Assembly (NCBI RefSeq): GCF_000756305.1
Contig: NZ_JRFE01000014.1
Coordinates: 1-64,000 of the forward strand
Source: Myxosarcina sp. GI1
GTDB lineage: Bacteria > Cyanobacteriota > Cyanobacteriia > Cyanobacteriales > Xenococcaceae
DNA length: 64,000 nucleotides
Reading direction: 5' to 3'
A program made the position numbers and the translations under genes. Below the pieces are notes generated by a model. That model ran no database searches and had not been told where the DNA came from. It saw only the letters and a list, made by a program, of their open reading frames with translations. Below, piece after piece: positions 52,300 through 62,344 of this stretch (positions are counted from its first letter, which is position 1; every line of letters begins with the position of its first letter).

Positions 52300-53370
52300 A
52301 TGGAATCACTAACCGAATTTATCCAAAGCAGTAGAGAACCCAGAGAACTCAAACGAGCCTTAGCAGTACAAATGGTTCGACAGAATTATCCTTATAGTCA
52401 AATCAAAGAGGTCTTAAAAGTTTCAGTTGGTTTTATTAGCACTTATCAGACAAAGTTCAAGAAAGAGGGGATTGAAGGACTAAAGCTAAAGCACAAAGGC
52501 TCTCAGGGTTATTTAACTACCAAGCAAAAACAAGAAATTATCGGTTGGCTTCAGCAGAAAAATTATTGGCAGCTATCAGAACTTCAGACCCGAATAGAAG
52601 TAAAATACGACGTGGTGTTTGCTAGTCTTCAGAGCTATTACAGTCTATTTCACGAGGCGGGAATTAGTTGGAAAAAAACTCAAAAGTCTAATCCCCGTAA
52701 AAATCCTCAGTTAGTGGAGCAAAAAAAACAGAAATTCAACTTTGGTTGGAAGCGAATCGCAACAAAATCGCATCAGGTCAACTAAAAGTTTTTTTTCAAG
52801 ATGAGTGTCATTTGTTGTGGGGTGATATTTGTGGCGCAGAGCCTCTCGGCTCAAGTCGCGTCTAGCGACGCTTGCAAGCTCTGCTTGCTGCTATGGGGTC
52901 AAACCAGCCAAAGAATTAAAGTACCGATAGTCAATGAAAAACAAAAACAGACCTACTATGGAGCAATTGACTTACAGACAAAAAAGATGCTGGTTCAGGC
53001 TTTTGAGAAAGGAGAATCCTCATGTACTATAGCTTTTCTCAAATATCTACAATCACAATATCCTCAAAGCCGTATTGCCTTAATTTGGGATGGTGCGAGT
53101 TATCATCGTTCTAAAGCAGTAAAAAGTTATCTCCATTCAGTTAATCAAGGACTTGAACCTAAAGAGTGGAAGGTTACTTGTATCCGCTTTGCTCCTAACG
53201 CCCCAGAACAGAATCCCATTGAAGATGTGTGGTTGGGCGCAAAACGTTTTGTACGGGAATTTTATTCTATTTGTTCTTCATTGGCGATCGCTAAAAGACT
53301 ATTTGAATTAGCTACCGAACACCAAATTTTCGATTTTCCCAAACTTTCACTATACGGTTCTTTTTCATGA
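52300..53370 (+). pseudogene. IS630-type transposase, two frames, interrupted by a small repeat
   Basis: Frame A (52300-52785, 161 residues) is the HTH part: LTEFIQSSREPRELKRALAV, VSVGFISTYQTKFKKEG. The catalytic part is in another frame: FFQDECHLLWGDICG, then after an inserted repeat VNEKQKQTYYGAIDLQTKKM, IWDGASYHRSKAVKSYL and APEQNPIEDVWLGAKRFV supply the DDE residues. The junction between frames is A8 at 52721-52728; a shift to -1 there gives the reading that continues into QDECH. A 52-nt insertion at about 52835-52893 brings a TAG (52863-52865) and a second shift, so full-length transposase cannot be made. Confidence 0.85.
52836..52893. repeat. small three-hairpin GC-rich repeat inserted in the transposase
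   Basis: Three perfect 5-bp hairpins follow each other: GAGCC-TCTC-GGCTC (52839-52852), GCGTC-TAGC-GACGC (52858-52871) and GCAAG-CTCTG-CTTGC (52874-52888). An outer pair GCAGAGC/GCTCTGC embraces the first and third. The composition is far richer in G and C than its surroundings. Its position inside the transposase shows that it moved in after the IS arrived. Confidence 0.7.
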
Positions 53371-53389
53371 ATCATTTAGGATTGCTATA

Positions 53390-53983
53390 CAAAGTTGCTG
53401 ACTTTTAATAGTTTCATGTTTTGGCATTAAATATAGCGATCGAATTTGCTTAAAACATTATATTCTTGGCTTTTTTGTTTATTGTTTTTTAGGATATATA
53501 AGCGCATAAAACTATACACACGTTATAAAAAAATGAAATTTTAATGAAGCAATATACAGCTACAAAAATGTTTGTTTATTAAAACTTTATTTTTATACTT
53601 TAGTTTTTGTCGGAACTTTAAAATTAACAATTATAAAACTAATGAAATCAATTTTTAATAAAAAGCTGTAGTTTTAACCCTAGGACTGACGCTGCCTGTA
53701 GCAATTTAGATGCAAAAAGTATACAAAATACTCCTAACTTTCATCTGGTTTTTATATACAAACAAAAAAAAGCCTGTATTATTTTTTGTAGAGCACAAAT
53801 AATAAAAAGCTGCTCGAAAACATTAGGCAAATAAAAAACTTTTTATTTGTTAACATTAGGTTTCATCTATTCCATATACAAACAAATTTCAGTTATTTAG
53901 TTTAAAACACTGATTTTAACTATTAGCTGATAACTATTTTTGCTGTACAAAAAAAATTTTAAATTTATAAGGAGATAATTTTT
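53390..53983. other. AT-rich leader region of the peroxidase gene
   Basis: No gene is visible. The stretch is very AT-rich and holds two short direct repeats: ATATACAAACAAA near 53753 and 53874, and AATAAAAAGCTG near 53658 and 53801. A ribosome-binding site AAGGAG lies 9 nt before the next ATG. The promoter of the peroxidase gene should lie here. Confidence 0.4.
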
Positions 53984-56575
53984 ATGGTTGCTTTTAAAGG
54001 AACTGTTGGTAATGATGACAATACATTATTGTTGTCAGAATCAGAACTTTTAGGCGATGACATCTTGTCAGGAGATCTAGGAAATGATTTACTCAAAGGA
54101 TTTGATGGCGACGACACTATTGAAGGTGGTTTAGGTAACGACTCAATCGAAGGTGGTGCAGGAAAAGATCGTCTTTTTGGTCAAGAAGGCAATGATACGG
54201 TTGATGGTGGCGATGGCGACGACACAATTTGTGGTTATGAAGGTGACGACGTAATTTATGGTCGAGATGGCAGAGACCACATTTATGGTGGAGAAGGTAA
54301 CGACATAATCTACGGCGGTGCTGGTGGCGACCACCTCTATGGTGGAGAAGGTGCAGATGTCTTTGTTTTTACACCAACAACTGACTTAAAAAATCGTGAT
54401 ATTGACACAATCTATGACTTTGATGTTAATAGCGATCGCATCGATCTTAGTGCTTTCAATTTAAATGCTTACAGCACCAACACCCACGCATTTGATATCT
54501 TCAAAAATGATTCAATGCCAGAAGTAGGATTGTACCAAAAGGGTGCTGATGTAGTTATTACTCCTAAGAATACTACTAACAAAGGTTGGGTTTTTCTCAA
54601 AAATGTCAACATTGACGACCTTAGTGCTAAAAACTTCATCTTTGCCGAAGCTCCTAAGTTAAACTTTGAAATTCGCAGTTTGGATGGTAGTGGTAATAAC
54701 TTATTAAATCCAACTTTAGGTCGAGCTGGTGAAAATTATCTCCGTGTTGGCGATGCTAACTACGTCAATGGCGATGAAATTGACGATACTTTGCCAAATG
54801 CCAGATTTATCAGTAACCGCATCTTTAACGACCTTCATATCAACTTATTCTCTGAAAACAATGCCAGCCATTTAGTCTTTGTTTGGGGGCAATTTTTAGA
54901 CCATACCTTTGGTTTGGCAACAGGAGTTGCAGATGCGTTTGGACTCGATATAAGAGGTGGAGAAGAAGCTAATATCGCTTTCGATAAAAACGATCCCCTA
55001 GAAGATTTCCGTAATGATTTTGGTGCCATTGAGGTTACACGCTCTGCTGCTAGAGGCAACGGCGAGCAAAGAGAACAAATCAATACCGTTAGCTCTTTTA
55101 TCGATGGTTGGGCTATCTATGGTGGAACAGAAGCAAGATTAGAATGGTTGCGTGAAGGACCTGTTGATGGGGATATGTCCAACAATAGTGCTAAATTGCT
55201 ATTGCCAAATGGCTATTTACCTACTGCTGATGCTCGTGGTGATGTAGCAAATGCTCCAGAGATGGCTTTAATGGGACGCTTGAGAAACGATCCCGCTTCG
55301 GCTATTGTCGCAGGTGATGTTAGAGCCAACGAAAATACTGGTTTAACCGCAACTCACACTCTCTTTGCTCGCGAACACAACCGCATCGTAGATTTGCTTC
55401 CAAGCTATCTCGATGAAGAAACTAAGTTTCAAATCACTCGTAAAGTTGTTATTGCCAAGCAACAATATATTACTTATGAAGAATACCTACCCTCTATTGG
55501 AATCGAACTAGATCCATACCAAGGTTACAACCCTAATGTCAATCCTAGTTTGACTAATGAATTTGCTACTGTCGGCTATCGCGCTCACAGCATGGTTCAT
55601 GGAGACTTCGATTTCGATCGCGGTAATCTATCCGATGCTGATTTAGCAATGTTGGAACAACAGGGAGTTCTTAGAGATGGCGGTCAAATTGAAGTACCTG
55701 TAAATGCTCAATCGGGTAATCCTAGCGTAGTCAGTAAAGTTGGTTTGGGTGCTGTTTTTGAGGGACTATTTGAAACTAACTACAACAATGATTATCAAAT
55801 AGATAATCAATTGCGTAGTATTCTCTTTCAAGTTCCAATTGTAAGTGGAGAATTTACCGATGGTCCTCCAATCGAGTTTCTGTTCAATGGCGTAGTTGAT
55901 TTGGGTGCGATTGACGTTCAACGCGGACGCGATCACGGTATGCCTTCTTACAACGAGATGCGTATAGATTATGGATTAAAGCCTGTTACCTCTTTCTATG
56001 AGATTACTGGTGAAAATCCCGAAGCTATTAAAGCATTTGTAGATGCAGCCGATCTTAAAAATGTCGATGGCAGTAAGATAACTTCAGCAGACTTAATCTT
56101 TGATGCCAACCAGCTAAATCTCAACGATCCTAGTATTATCGACTTTATCGCTGTCTTTGACGAAGAAGGAGATTTAGTGGCAGATCCCGAAGAAATCGCC
56201 AAACTATTGGCTGATAACGATGAGGTTGAAGGTGTAACTGCTATCCAAAGATCGACCGTTGCTGCTCGCTTAGAAGCTATCTATGGCGACATAGATAACG
56301 TCGATGCTTTTACGGGTATGGTTGCCGAACCACATCTTGCTGGCACAGAATTTGGCGAACTACAGTACACTATCTGGAAAGAACAGTTTGAAGATCTTCG
56401 CGATGGCGATCGCTTCTTCTATCTCAACGAACCAGAATTAGCAAGTTTGAATGAGATTGAAGCAACTTATGGTATCAGCTATAAGGATGGTTTGGCTGAT
56501 ATTATTGCTAACAATACCGAGCTTGACAGAGGCGATATTTTTGCTAATGTCTTTATTACCGAGCCTCATGTCTAA
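53984..56575 (+). CDS. RTX-repeat heme peroxidase (animal-peroxidase family)
   Basis: The 863-residue protein starts with about eleven RTX-type nonapeptides at 25-130 (GGDGDDTICGYEGDDVIYG), calcium-binding repeats found in type I-secreted proteins. After a linker, residues about 230-863 form an animal-type heme peroxidase. Visible residues: Asp306-His307 in FLDHTFG (distal His with its covalent-linkage Asp), Arg447 and Glu450 in GDVRANEN (distal Arg and second ester Glu), His535 in YRAHSMVH (proximal His). Cyanobacterial enzymes of this class (peroxicin-like) oxidise halides or thiocyanate. No type I transporter gene is in the window. A strong AAGGAG precedes the start. Confidence 0.9.
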   Translation: MVAFKGTVGNDDNTLLLSESELLGDDILSGDLGNDLLKGFDGDDTIEGGLGNDSIEGGAGKDRLFGQEGNDTVDGGDGDDTICGYEGDDVIYGRDGRDHIYGGEGNDIIYGGAGGDHLYGGEGADVFVFTPTTDLKNRDIDTIYDFDVNSDRIDLSAFNLNAYSTNTHAFDIFKNDSMPEVGLYQKGADVVITPKNTTNKGWVFLKNVNIDDLSAKNFIFAEAPKLNFEIRSLDGSGNNLLNPTLGRAGENYLRVGDANYVNGDEIDDTLPNARFISNRIFNDLHINLFSENNASHLVFVWGQFLDHTFGLATGVADAFGLDIRGGEEANIAFDKNDPLEDFRNDFGAIEVTRSAARGNGEQREQINTVSSFIDGWAIYGGTEARLEWLREGPVDGDMSNNSAKLLLPNGYLPTADARGDVANAPEMALMGRLRNDPASAIVAGDVRANENTGLTATHTLFAREHNRIVDLLPSYLDEETKFQITRKVVIAKQQYITYEEYLPSIGIELDPYQGYNPNVNPSLTNEFATVGYRAHSMVHGDFDFDRGNLSDADLAMLEQQGVLRDGGQIEVPVNAQSGNPSVVSKVGLGAVFEGLFETNYNNDYQIDNQLRSILFQVPIVSGEFTDGPPIEFLFNGVVDLGAIDVQRGRDHGMPSYNEMRIDYGLKPVTSFYEITGENPEAIKAFVDAADLKNVDGSKITSADLIFDANQLNLNDPSIIDFIAVFDEEGDLVADPEEIAKLLADNDEVEGVTAIQRSTVAARLEAIYGDIDNVDAFTGMVAEPHLAGTEFGELQYTIWKEQFEDLRDGDRFFYLNEPELASLNEIEATYGISYKDGLADIIANNTELDRGDIFANVFITEPHV

Positions 56576-56642
56576 TTTATAGATGGCAATCTAGTACAAC
56601 GTAAGTAAATAATTCTCGCAATTTTGATAATGGTTTAAATAT

Positions 56643-56673
56643 TAGGGTGAGTAATACTCGCCCTATTTTTTTT
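56643..56673 (+). terminator. rho-independent terminator of the peroxidase gene
   Basis: TAGGGTGAGT and ACTCGCCCTA form a 10-bp stem (one G-U pair) with a 3-nt loop, followed by eight T residues on the plus strand. It lies about 70 nt past the stop codon. Confidence 0.92.
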
Positions 56674-56680
56674 GTAGACT

Positions 56681-57595
56681 TTACTCAGTCGAAGGGTTGT
56701 AAATACATACTTTTGGTTTGACTGTAAAACTACCATTCTCAACTAAATTACTAATACCTAAAAAGTTGCGCTCCTCATCATAGGTGGCGATATAGTTATT
56801 CGATCGCCTTAAAATTAATCTATCTACAGAAATTGCGATCGCTTGACCCTGACACCATTTTTTAGCTTCAAGCCGCTCTAAAATAACTGAGGATAGGTGA
56901 GTTAAAATTTGTTCTGGCGCGATCGCTTTAAATGTATTGTGCTGCAATTGTTGACCCAAATCGGCAAAGGTCAAACTAGTTTCTAATCTCATACCACAGC
57001 TTTCGGTACGAATCAGGCTAGCTAAAGTACCTCCCATACCTAAGATCTTTCCCAAATCGCGGGCGATCGCTCTAATATAAGTTCCAGGACTACAGATAAT
57101 ATTTACTTCTACTTCAGGAAATTCAGCCGCCAAGTCCCAAGTAATTAACTCAATCTTCTCAATGGCTACAGTCCTTGGAGGAACGTCTACTATTTCGCCT
57201 TTTCTTGCCAATTCGTAAAGCTTTTTACCATCTCGCTTAATAGCACTATATATAGGCGGAACTTGTTCGATGGTACCGACAAAGTTAGTCAAACTAGCTT
57301 TAATTGTTTTTTCGTCTAAATTACTCGTCGATGTAGTAGCAACAACTTCTCCTTCTAGATCGTCGGTAGTGGTAGTCATTCCCAAACGGATACGAGCGCG
57401 ATAAGCTTTGGTTTCTGGTAAAAACTGTAATAAACGAGTAGCTTTGCCTACTGCAATAGGTAGTACACCAGTAGCCGCAGGATCTAGCGTTCCCCCATGT
57501 CCAATTTTTTTAGTGTTCAATAATCGTCTTAACTTGGCTACACAGTCATGAGAAGTAAAACCCGCAGGTTTATCGAGATTAATAAAGCCAAACAT
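56681..57595 (-). CDS. truB: tRNA pseudouridine(55) synthase TruB
   Basis: The 304-residue enzyme makes pseudouridine 55 in the T-loop of tRNAs. The N-terminus GFINLDKPAGFTSHDCVAKLRR and the catalytic Asp38 in GHGGTLDPAATGVLP are clear. Further blocks are YSAIKRDGKKLYELARKGE and CSPGTYIRAIARDLG. A C-terminal extension of about 40 residues matches longer TruB forms. Convergent with the peroxidase gene across the terminator. Confidence 0.95.
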   Translation of the reverse strand: MFGFINLDKPAGFTSHDCVAKLRRLLNTKKIGHGGTLDPAATGVLPIAVGKATRLLQFLPETKAYRARIRLGMTTTTDDLEGEVVATTSTSNLDEKTIKASLTNFVGTIEQVPPIYSAIKRDGKKLYELARKGEIVDVPPRTVAIEKIELITWDLAAEFPEVEVNIICSPGTYIRAIARDLGKILGMGGTLASLIRTESCGMRLETSLTFADLGQQLQHNTFKAIAPEQILTHLSSVILERLEAKKWCQGQAIAISVDRLILRRSNNYIATYDEERNFLGISNLVENGSFTVKPKVCIYNPSTE

Positions 57596-57714
57596 TTAAT
57601 TAATAGTTAGCAAATACTAATAAAAAATAAATTACAACTTTTTACTATTGACTTTCTAGTACTAATTATCCTAGAGTTCAAAACTAAAAACCAGTTTTAA
57701 TTCTATCAAGCTCT

Positions 57715-58665
57715 ATGTCTACTCAGATAGTTACGGGTGTAGCAGGTTTTATCGGCTCTCATTTAGCAGAAACACTATTAAACAGGGGCGATCGCGTTAT
57801 TGGCATCGACCAGTTTAATGATTACTACGATCCTCAACTCAAACACCAAAACGTAGAGCGTTTACAATCTTATTCGGCTTTTAAATTAATTAAAGCCAAC
57901 ATTCAAGATTTAGACTGGCAAAAACTTTTAGCAGAAACCGATGTAGTATATCATCAGGCAGCCCAGGCAGGAGTTAGAGCTAGTTGGGGCGACGGTTTTC
58001 GCAATTATACAGAAAGAAATATTAACGCTACGCAAGTGATTTTAGAAGCAGCTAAAGAAACCCCATCTTTGCAGCGCATTGTTTATGCTTCTACCTCTTC
58101 GGTATACGGCAACGCTGAAACTATGCCCACTCCCGAAACAACTTGCCCTCAACCCGTATCTCCCTACGGCATTACCAAATTAGCTGCCGAACGACTTTGC
58201 TGGCTGTACGAGCAAAACTTTAACGTACCAGTAACGGCACTACGCTATTTTACCGTTTACGGACCCCGTCAGCGTCCCGATATGGCATTTCACAAGTTTT
58301 TTCGAGCGGCATTAAAAGATGAAACTATTTCTATTTACGGTGACGGCAAACAAACTAGAGATTTTACCTTCGTCAGCGATGCAGTTGCAGCTAATTTAGT
58401 AGCAGTCGAAGTCCCCGAAGCAGTAGGACAAGTATTTAATATAGGGGGCGGCAGTCGGGTAGTTTTAGCTGATGTTCTCGATAAAATGGAAAAAATTATG
58501 GGGCGACCGTTACGGAAAAACTATGTAGCACGAGCTAGAGGAGATGCGCGTCATACTAGTGCCGACGTTACTAAAGCTAAAACAATTTTGGGTTACAATC
58601 CTCAAGTTGCTCTAGAAGAAGGTTTGACTAAGGAATGGGAATGGATTCAACCTTTGTATCGTTAA
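57715..58665 (+). CDS. NAD-dependent sugar epimerase, UDP-glucuronate 4-epimerase-like
   Basis: The 316-residue short-chain dehydrogenase/reductase starts GVAGFIGSHLAETLLNRG (NAD loop), then GIDQFNDYYDPQLKHQN, a signature of UDP-glucuronate epimerases. The active site is STSSVYG with Tyr and Lys in YGITKLAAERL (Tyr-x-x-x-Lys). The C-terminal part HKFFRAALKDETISIYGDG is typical. It would supply UDP-galacturonate or a similar sugar for polysaccharides. Closely related GalE or dehydratases are possible. No operon partner. Confidence 0.88.
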   Translation: MSTQIVTGVAGFIGSHLAETLLNRGDRVIGIDQFNDYYDPQLKHQNVERLQSYSAFKLIKANIQDLDWQKLLAETDVVYHQAAQAGVRASWGDGFRNYTERNINATQVILEAAKETPSLQRIVYASTSSVYGNAETMPTPETTCPQPVSPYGITKLAAERLCWLYEQNFNVPVTALRYFTVYGPRQRPDMAFHKFFRAALKDETISIYGDGKQTRDFTFVSDAVAANLVAVEVPEAVGQVFNIGGGSRVVLADVLDKMEKIMGRPLRKNYVARARGDARHTSADVTKAKTILGYNPQVALEEGLTKEWEWIQPLYR

Positions 58666-58696
58666 ACGAAGGCAGATGGTAGAGGGGAATTCCTCG

Positions 58697-59305
58697 TCAG
58701 TCACAAGCTAATTTTTTGTCTTCTAGCTGTTTGCTAAAAGCATCACAATTTAGAGCGTAATTACTGTAGATTGTAGTTTGATTTATCAAAGACAATCGAT
58801 TCTGAAAATTTTTTTCAGTGGCGATGCAATCACCTAATTTATCTAAAATATGTTTTCTGACTGCGCGTTCTATTGAATACTTGCGATCGCTATGCTTGAA
58901 CTCAGACATACGATGAGCAAACAAAGTTGTTGCATGATAGAGTGATTTTAAATCGTATAAAGAATCAATTTGAGCAATACGTGCTGCTAAAAAACGAAAC
59001 TGTTCGCAAACAGCTCTACTTTCTTCTTTAGTTAATTGATGGTCTTTGTAATAATAATTGATAGATTCTGCCATATATTGAGCATGTTTGGCTGCACTTT
59101 GAATTTGAGACTGCGCTTTATCTACAGGGGCGAGAAATTTATCTAACAAAAGTTGTCGAACGTAATCATCTCTTAACTTAGAATTAGCAATCAAATTTAT
59201 TTCTGCCATTTTTTTCTCATGTCTTCTTTTGTTTTCTGCATGAGTCTCTTGAATAATGTTTTGTAGCAAGTTAGTAATAGGATGAACGAATAAATTTATA
59301 CTCAT
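58697..59305 (-). CDS. unrecognised cytosolic protein, mostly helical
   Basis: The 202-residue protein shows no membrane segment or known motif. It begins MSINLFVHPITNLLQNIIQET and is rich in charged residues and predicted helices: KRRHEKKMAEINLIANSK, AQSQIQSAAKHAQYMAE, ARIAQIDSLYDLKSL. Coiled-coil character is likely. It lies convergent with the epimerase gene. Coding bias and the intact length argue it is real. I have no function to offer. Confidence 0.55.
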   Translation of the reverse strand: MSINLFVHPITNLLQNIIQETHAENKRRHEKKMAEINLIANSKLRDDYVRQLLLDKFLAPVDKAQSQIQSAAKHAQYMAESINYYYKDHQLTKEESRAVCEQFRFLAARIAQIDSLYDLKSLYHATTLFAHRMSEFKHSDRKYSIERAVRKHILDKLGDCIATEKNFQNRLSLINQTTIYSNYALNCDAFSKQLEDKKLACD

Positions 59306-59612
59306 AACAGTAAAACAATACTATATATACAAATAAATGCCATTATAATACATTTGTGTTTATGAAATTACTGTAAAAAACCAAGTGATAATTGCCAGGG
59401 GAAATACTCAAAAACTCGATACATTGAAAATAGCCAGCGATTTAAATTACCCGAATCGCGATCGCTCTAGAACGACTTTACTTTAAAAGATAATGACAAA
59501 GTTGATACATTGCGACGGGTTTTTGAATGACAATATAGATAATCGTTAGTATTTACGTTTATGTCGCGTGGCAAAATAAAGATTTTGCCGATTGGATTAG
59601 GAGAACCACTGA

Positions 59613-62210
59613 ATGTTAGAACAATATAGAAAACACGCAGCAGAGAGAGAAGCTTTAGGAATTCCTCCTTTACCATTAACTGCCGAACAGACATCCGAAC
59701 TGTGTGAGTTGCTAAAAAACCCGCCAGCAGCAGAAAAAGAAGAATTATTGTTATTATTGCGCGATCGCGTTCCTCCTGGTGTAGATGACGCAGCTTATGT
59801 CAAAGCGGGTTTTCTGACGGGAATAGCCCAGGGCGAGATTGAGTGTCCTTTGATTTCAAAGCAAGGAGCAGTTAATTTACTGGGCACGATGATTGGCGGC
59901 TATAACGTTCAGTCTTTGGTAAATTTATTAAAATCGCGAGAGCCCAGCCTTGCCGCTCAAGCTGCTGCCGCTTTGAGCAAAACTTTGTTAGTATTCGATG
60001 CTTTTAACGACGTTTTAGAACTATCCGATAGTAACCCCTATGCCAAACAAGTAATAGATTCTTGGGCAAATGCCGAATGGTTTATCGGTCGCCCCAAACT
60101 GCCTGAGAGTATTACTGTAACTGTGTTTAAAGTGCCAGGAGAAACCAACACCGACGATCTTTCCCCTGCTCCTCACGCTACTACTCGTCCCGATATTCCC
60201 CTTCACGCACTAGCGATGCTAGAGTCAAAAATGCCAGAGGGGATTGAAACTATTGCCAAGTTAAAAGAAAAAGGACATCCCGTTGCTTATGTCGGTGATG
60301 TAGTCGGTACTGGTTCTTCTCGTAAGTCGGCGATTAACTCGGTTTTATGGCATATCGGACACGAAATTCCTTTTGTTCCCAACAAAAAAGCTGGCGGTTA
60401 CATCTTAGGTAACAAAATTGCCCCCATTTTCTTTAACACTGCTGAAGACTCTGGAGCATTACCTATTGAGTGTGATGTTTCCCAGATGAATACGGGAGAT
60501 GTAATTACCATCAAACCCTACCAAGGAGAAATTACCAACGAAAGCGGCGAAGTTATCTCTACCTTCAAACTCAAACCAGAAACTATTCTTGATGAAGTCA
60601 GGGCAGGTGGACGTATTCCCCTACTTATTGGCAGGGCTTTGACCGATAAAACCAGAGACGCACTAGGACTCCAACCTTCAGAAACATTTACTCGTCCCTC
60701 TTTGCCCGAAGAGACAGGCAAAGGCTTTACCCTTGCCCAAAAAATGGTCGGCAAAGCCTGTGGTTTACATGGAGTCCGTCCAGGCACTTCTTGCGAACCA
60801 ATTATGACTACCGTTGGCTCTCAAGATACTACTGGACCAATGACCAGAGACGAACTAAAGGAACTAGCCTGTTTGGGTTTCAATGCCGACTTAACTCTAC
60901 AAACCTTCTGTCATACAGCAGCATATCCCAAACCCGTAGATGTCAAAACCCATCAACAACTACCCGATTTCTTCGCAACTCGCGGTGGTGTAGCATTGCG
61001 TCCTGGAGACGGTATTATTCACTCTTGGCTAAATAGAATGCTGCTACCAGATACTGTCGGTACAGGTGGCGACTCTCATACTCGCTTTCCTCTGGGTATA
61101 TCTTTTCCTGCTGGTTCGGGTCTGGTAGCTTTTGCTGCGGCTTTGGGGGTGATGCCTCTAGATATGCCCGAATCGGTGTTAGTACGCTTTACGGGTGAGT
61201 TGCAGCCGGGTGTCACTCTCAGAGACATCGTTAACGCCATTCCCTGGGTAGCCATCCAAGAGGGTAAACTAACTGTGGCTAAAGAAAATAAGCAGAATGT
61301 CTTTAACGGGCGGGTAATGGAAATGGAAGGTTTACCCGATCTTAAAGTAGAACAAGCTTTTGAACTAACCGATGCTACCGCCGAACGTTCTTGTTCTGGT
61401 AGTACGATTAAATTAAGCGAAGAAACCGTAGCTGAATATTTGCGTTCTAATATCGCTTTGCTCAAGAATATGGTCGCACGGGGTTATAGCGATGCCCGTA
61501 CTTTAATGCGTCGTGTTGCCAAAATGGAACAGTGGCTGGCAAACCCAGAACTGATGTCTGCCGACGCAGATGCCGAATATGCAGATGTTATCGAAGTCAA
61601 CCTCAACGAAATTAAAGAACCTATTGTCGCCGCCCCCAACGATCCCGATAATGTCAAGCTAATGTCGGAATGTGCTGGCGATAAAATCGACGAAGTGTTT
61701 ATCGGTTCCTGCATGACCAACATCGGACACTATCGCGCTGCGGCAAAAATTTTAGAAGGTGCGGGAGTAGTTAAGGGGCGTTTGTGGATTTGTCCTCCTA
61801 CCCGTATGGATGAAAAACAGTTAAGAGAAGAGGGCGTATACGGTGTGTTTGCTGCTGCTGGCGCACGTACCGAAATGCCTGGGTGTTCTCTCTGCATGGG
61901 CAACCAGGCGCGAGTTGAAGATAATGCTACCGTCTTTTCTACCTCAACCCGTAACTTTAACAATCGTATGGGTAAAGGCGCGAGAGTTTATCTCGGTTCG
62001 GCAGAATTGGCTGCTGTCTGTGCCTTATTAGGTAAGATTCCCACAGTTGAAGAATATATGGCAATCGTGAACGAAAAAGTCGATCCCTTTGCTGGCGAAC
62101 TGTATCGCTATCTCAACTTCGACCAAATAGACAATTTTGAAGATGAAGGCAGGGTAATTCCCATCGAAGAAATGCCAAAAATCGAAGATATTTTAGGTAT
62201 GCCCGTTTAG
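59613..62210 (+). CDS. acnB: aconitate hydratase B
   Basis: The 865-residue enzyme interconverts citrate and isocitrate in the TCA cycle and may also hydrate 2-methyl-cis-aconitate. The AcnB order is present: an N-terminal HEAT-like domain, the swivel domain, and then the iron-sulfur core. Cluster cysteines are seen in [11 protein letters not shown] and [11 protein letters not shown]. Arginine- and substrate-contact blocks [18 protein letters not shown] are also present. AGGAG lies 8 nt before the start. Only one aconitase is expected in such genomes. Confidence 0.96.
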   Translation: MLEQYRKHAAEREALGIPPLPLTAEQTSELCELLKNPPAAEKEELLLLLRDRVPPGVDDAAYVKAGFLTGIAQGEIECPLISKQGAVNLLGTMIGGYNVQSLVNLLKSREPSLAAQAAAALSKTLLVFDAFNDVLELSDSNPYAKQVIDSWANAEWFIGRPKLPESITVTVFKVPGETNTDDLSPAPHATTRPDIPLHALAMLESKMPEGIETIAKLKEKGHPVAYVGDVVGTGSSRKSAINSVLWHIGHEIPFVPNKKAGGYILGNKIAPIFFNTAEDSGALPIECDVSQMNTGDVITIKPYQGEITNESGEVISTFKLKPETILDEVRAGGRIPLLIGRALTDKTRDALGLQPSETFTRPSLPEETGKGFTLAQKMVGKACGLHGVRPGTSCEPIMTTVGSQDTTGPMTRDELKELACLGFNADLTLQTFCHTAAYPKPVDVKTHQQLPDFFATRGGVALRPGDGIIHSWLNRMLLPDTVGTGGDSHTRFPLGISFPAGSGLVAFAAALGVMPLDMPESVLVRFTGELQPGVTLRDIVNAIPWVAIQEGKLTVAKENKQNVFNGRVMEMEGLPDLKVEQAFELTDATAERSCSGSTIKLSEETVAEYLRSNIALLKNMVARGYSDARTLMRRVAKMEQWLANPELMSADADAEYADVIEVNLNEIKEPIVAAPNDPDNVKLMSECAGDKIDEVFIGSCMTNIGHYRAAAKILEGAGVVKGRLWICPPTRMDEKQLREEGVYGVFAAAGARTEMPGCSLCMGNQARVEDNATVFSTSTRNFNNRMGKGARVYLGSAELAAVCALLGKIPTVEEYMAIVNEKVDPFAGELYRYLNFDQIDNFEDEGRVIPIEEMPKIEDILGMPV

Positions 62211-62234
62211 TAAAGTGTGTACGTGTTTTGAATT

Positions 62235-62261
62235 CAGCTACTGTTACAGTAGCTGTTTTTT
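62235..62261 (+). terminator. rho-independent terminator of acnB
   Basis: CAGCTACTG and CAGTAGCTG form a perfect 9-bp stem with a TTA loop, followed by six T residues, 25 nt past the acnB stop codon. Confidence 0.93.
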
Positions 62262-62344
62262 ATTTACTGATTCTAATTCCGAGCGATTATAAGATTTTAC
62301 ACAAGTGTATTATGAGATCGCACAACGTAACAAAGCACCTATAA

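Larger units (their letters stand above)
52207..53389 (+). mobile_element. IS630-family insertion sequence with TA target duplication
   Basis: The ends are inverted repeats: TAGCAATCCTAAAT at 52209-52222 and its reverse complement ending at 53387. A TA flanks each side (52207-52208 and 53388-53389), the duplication typical of IS630/Tc1-mariner elements. Length is about 1.18 kb. It carries one broken two-frame transposase. I do not know the ISfinder name. Confidence 0.88.
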
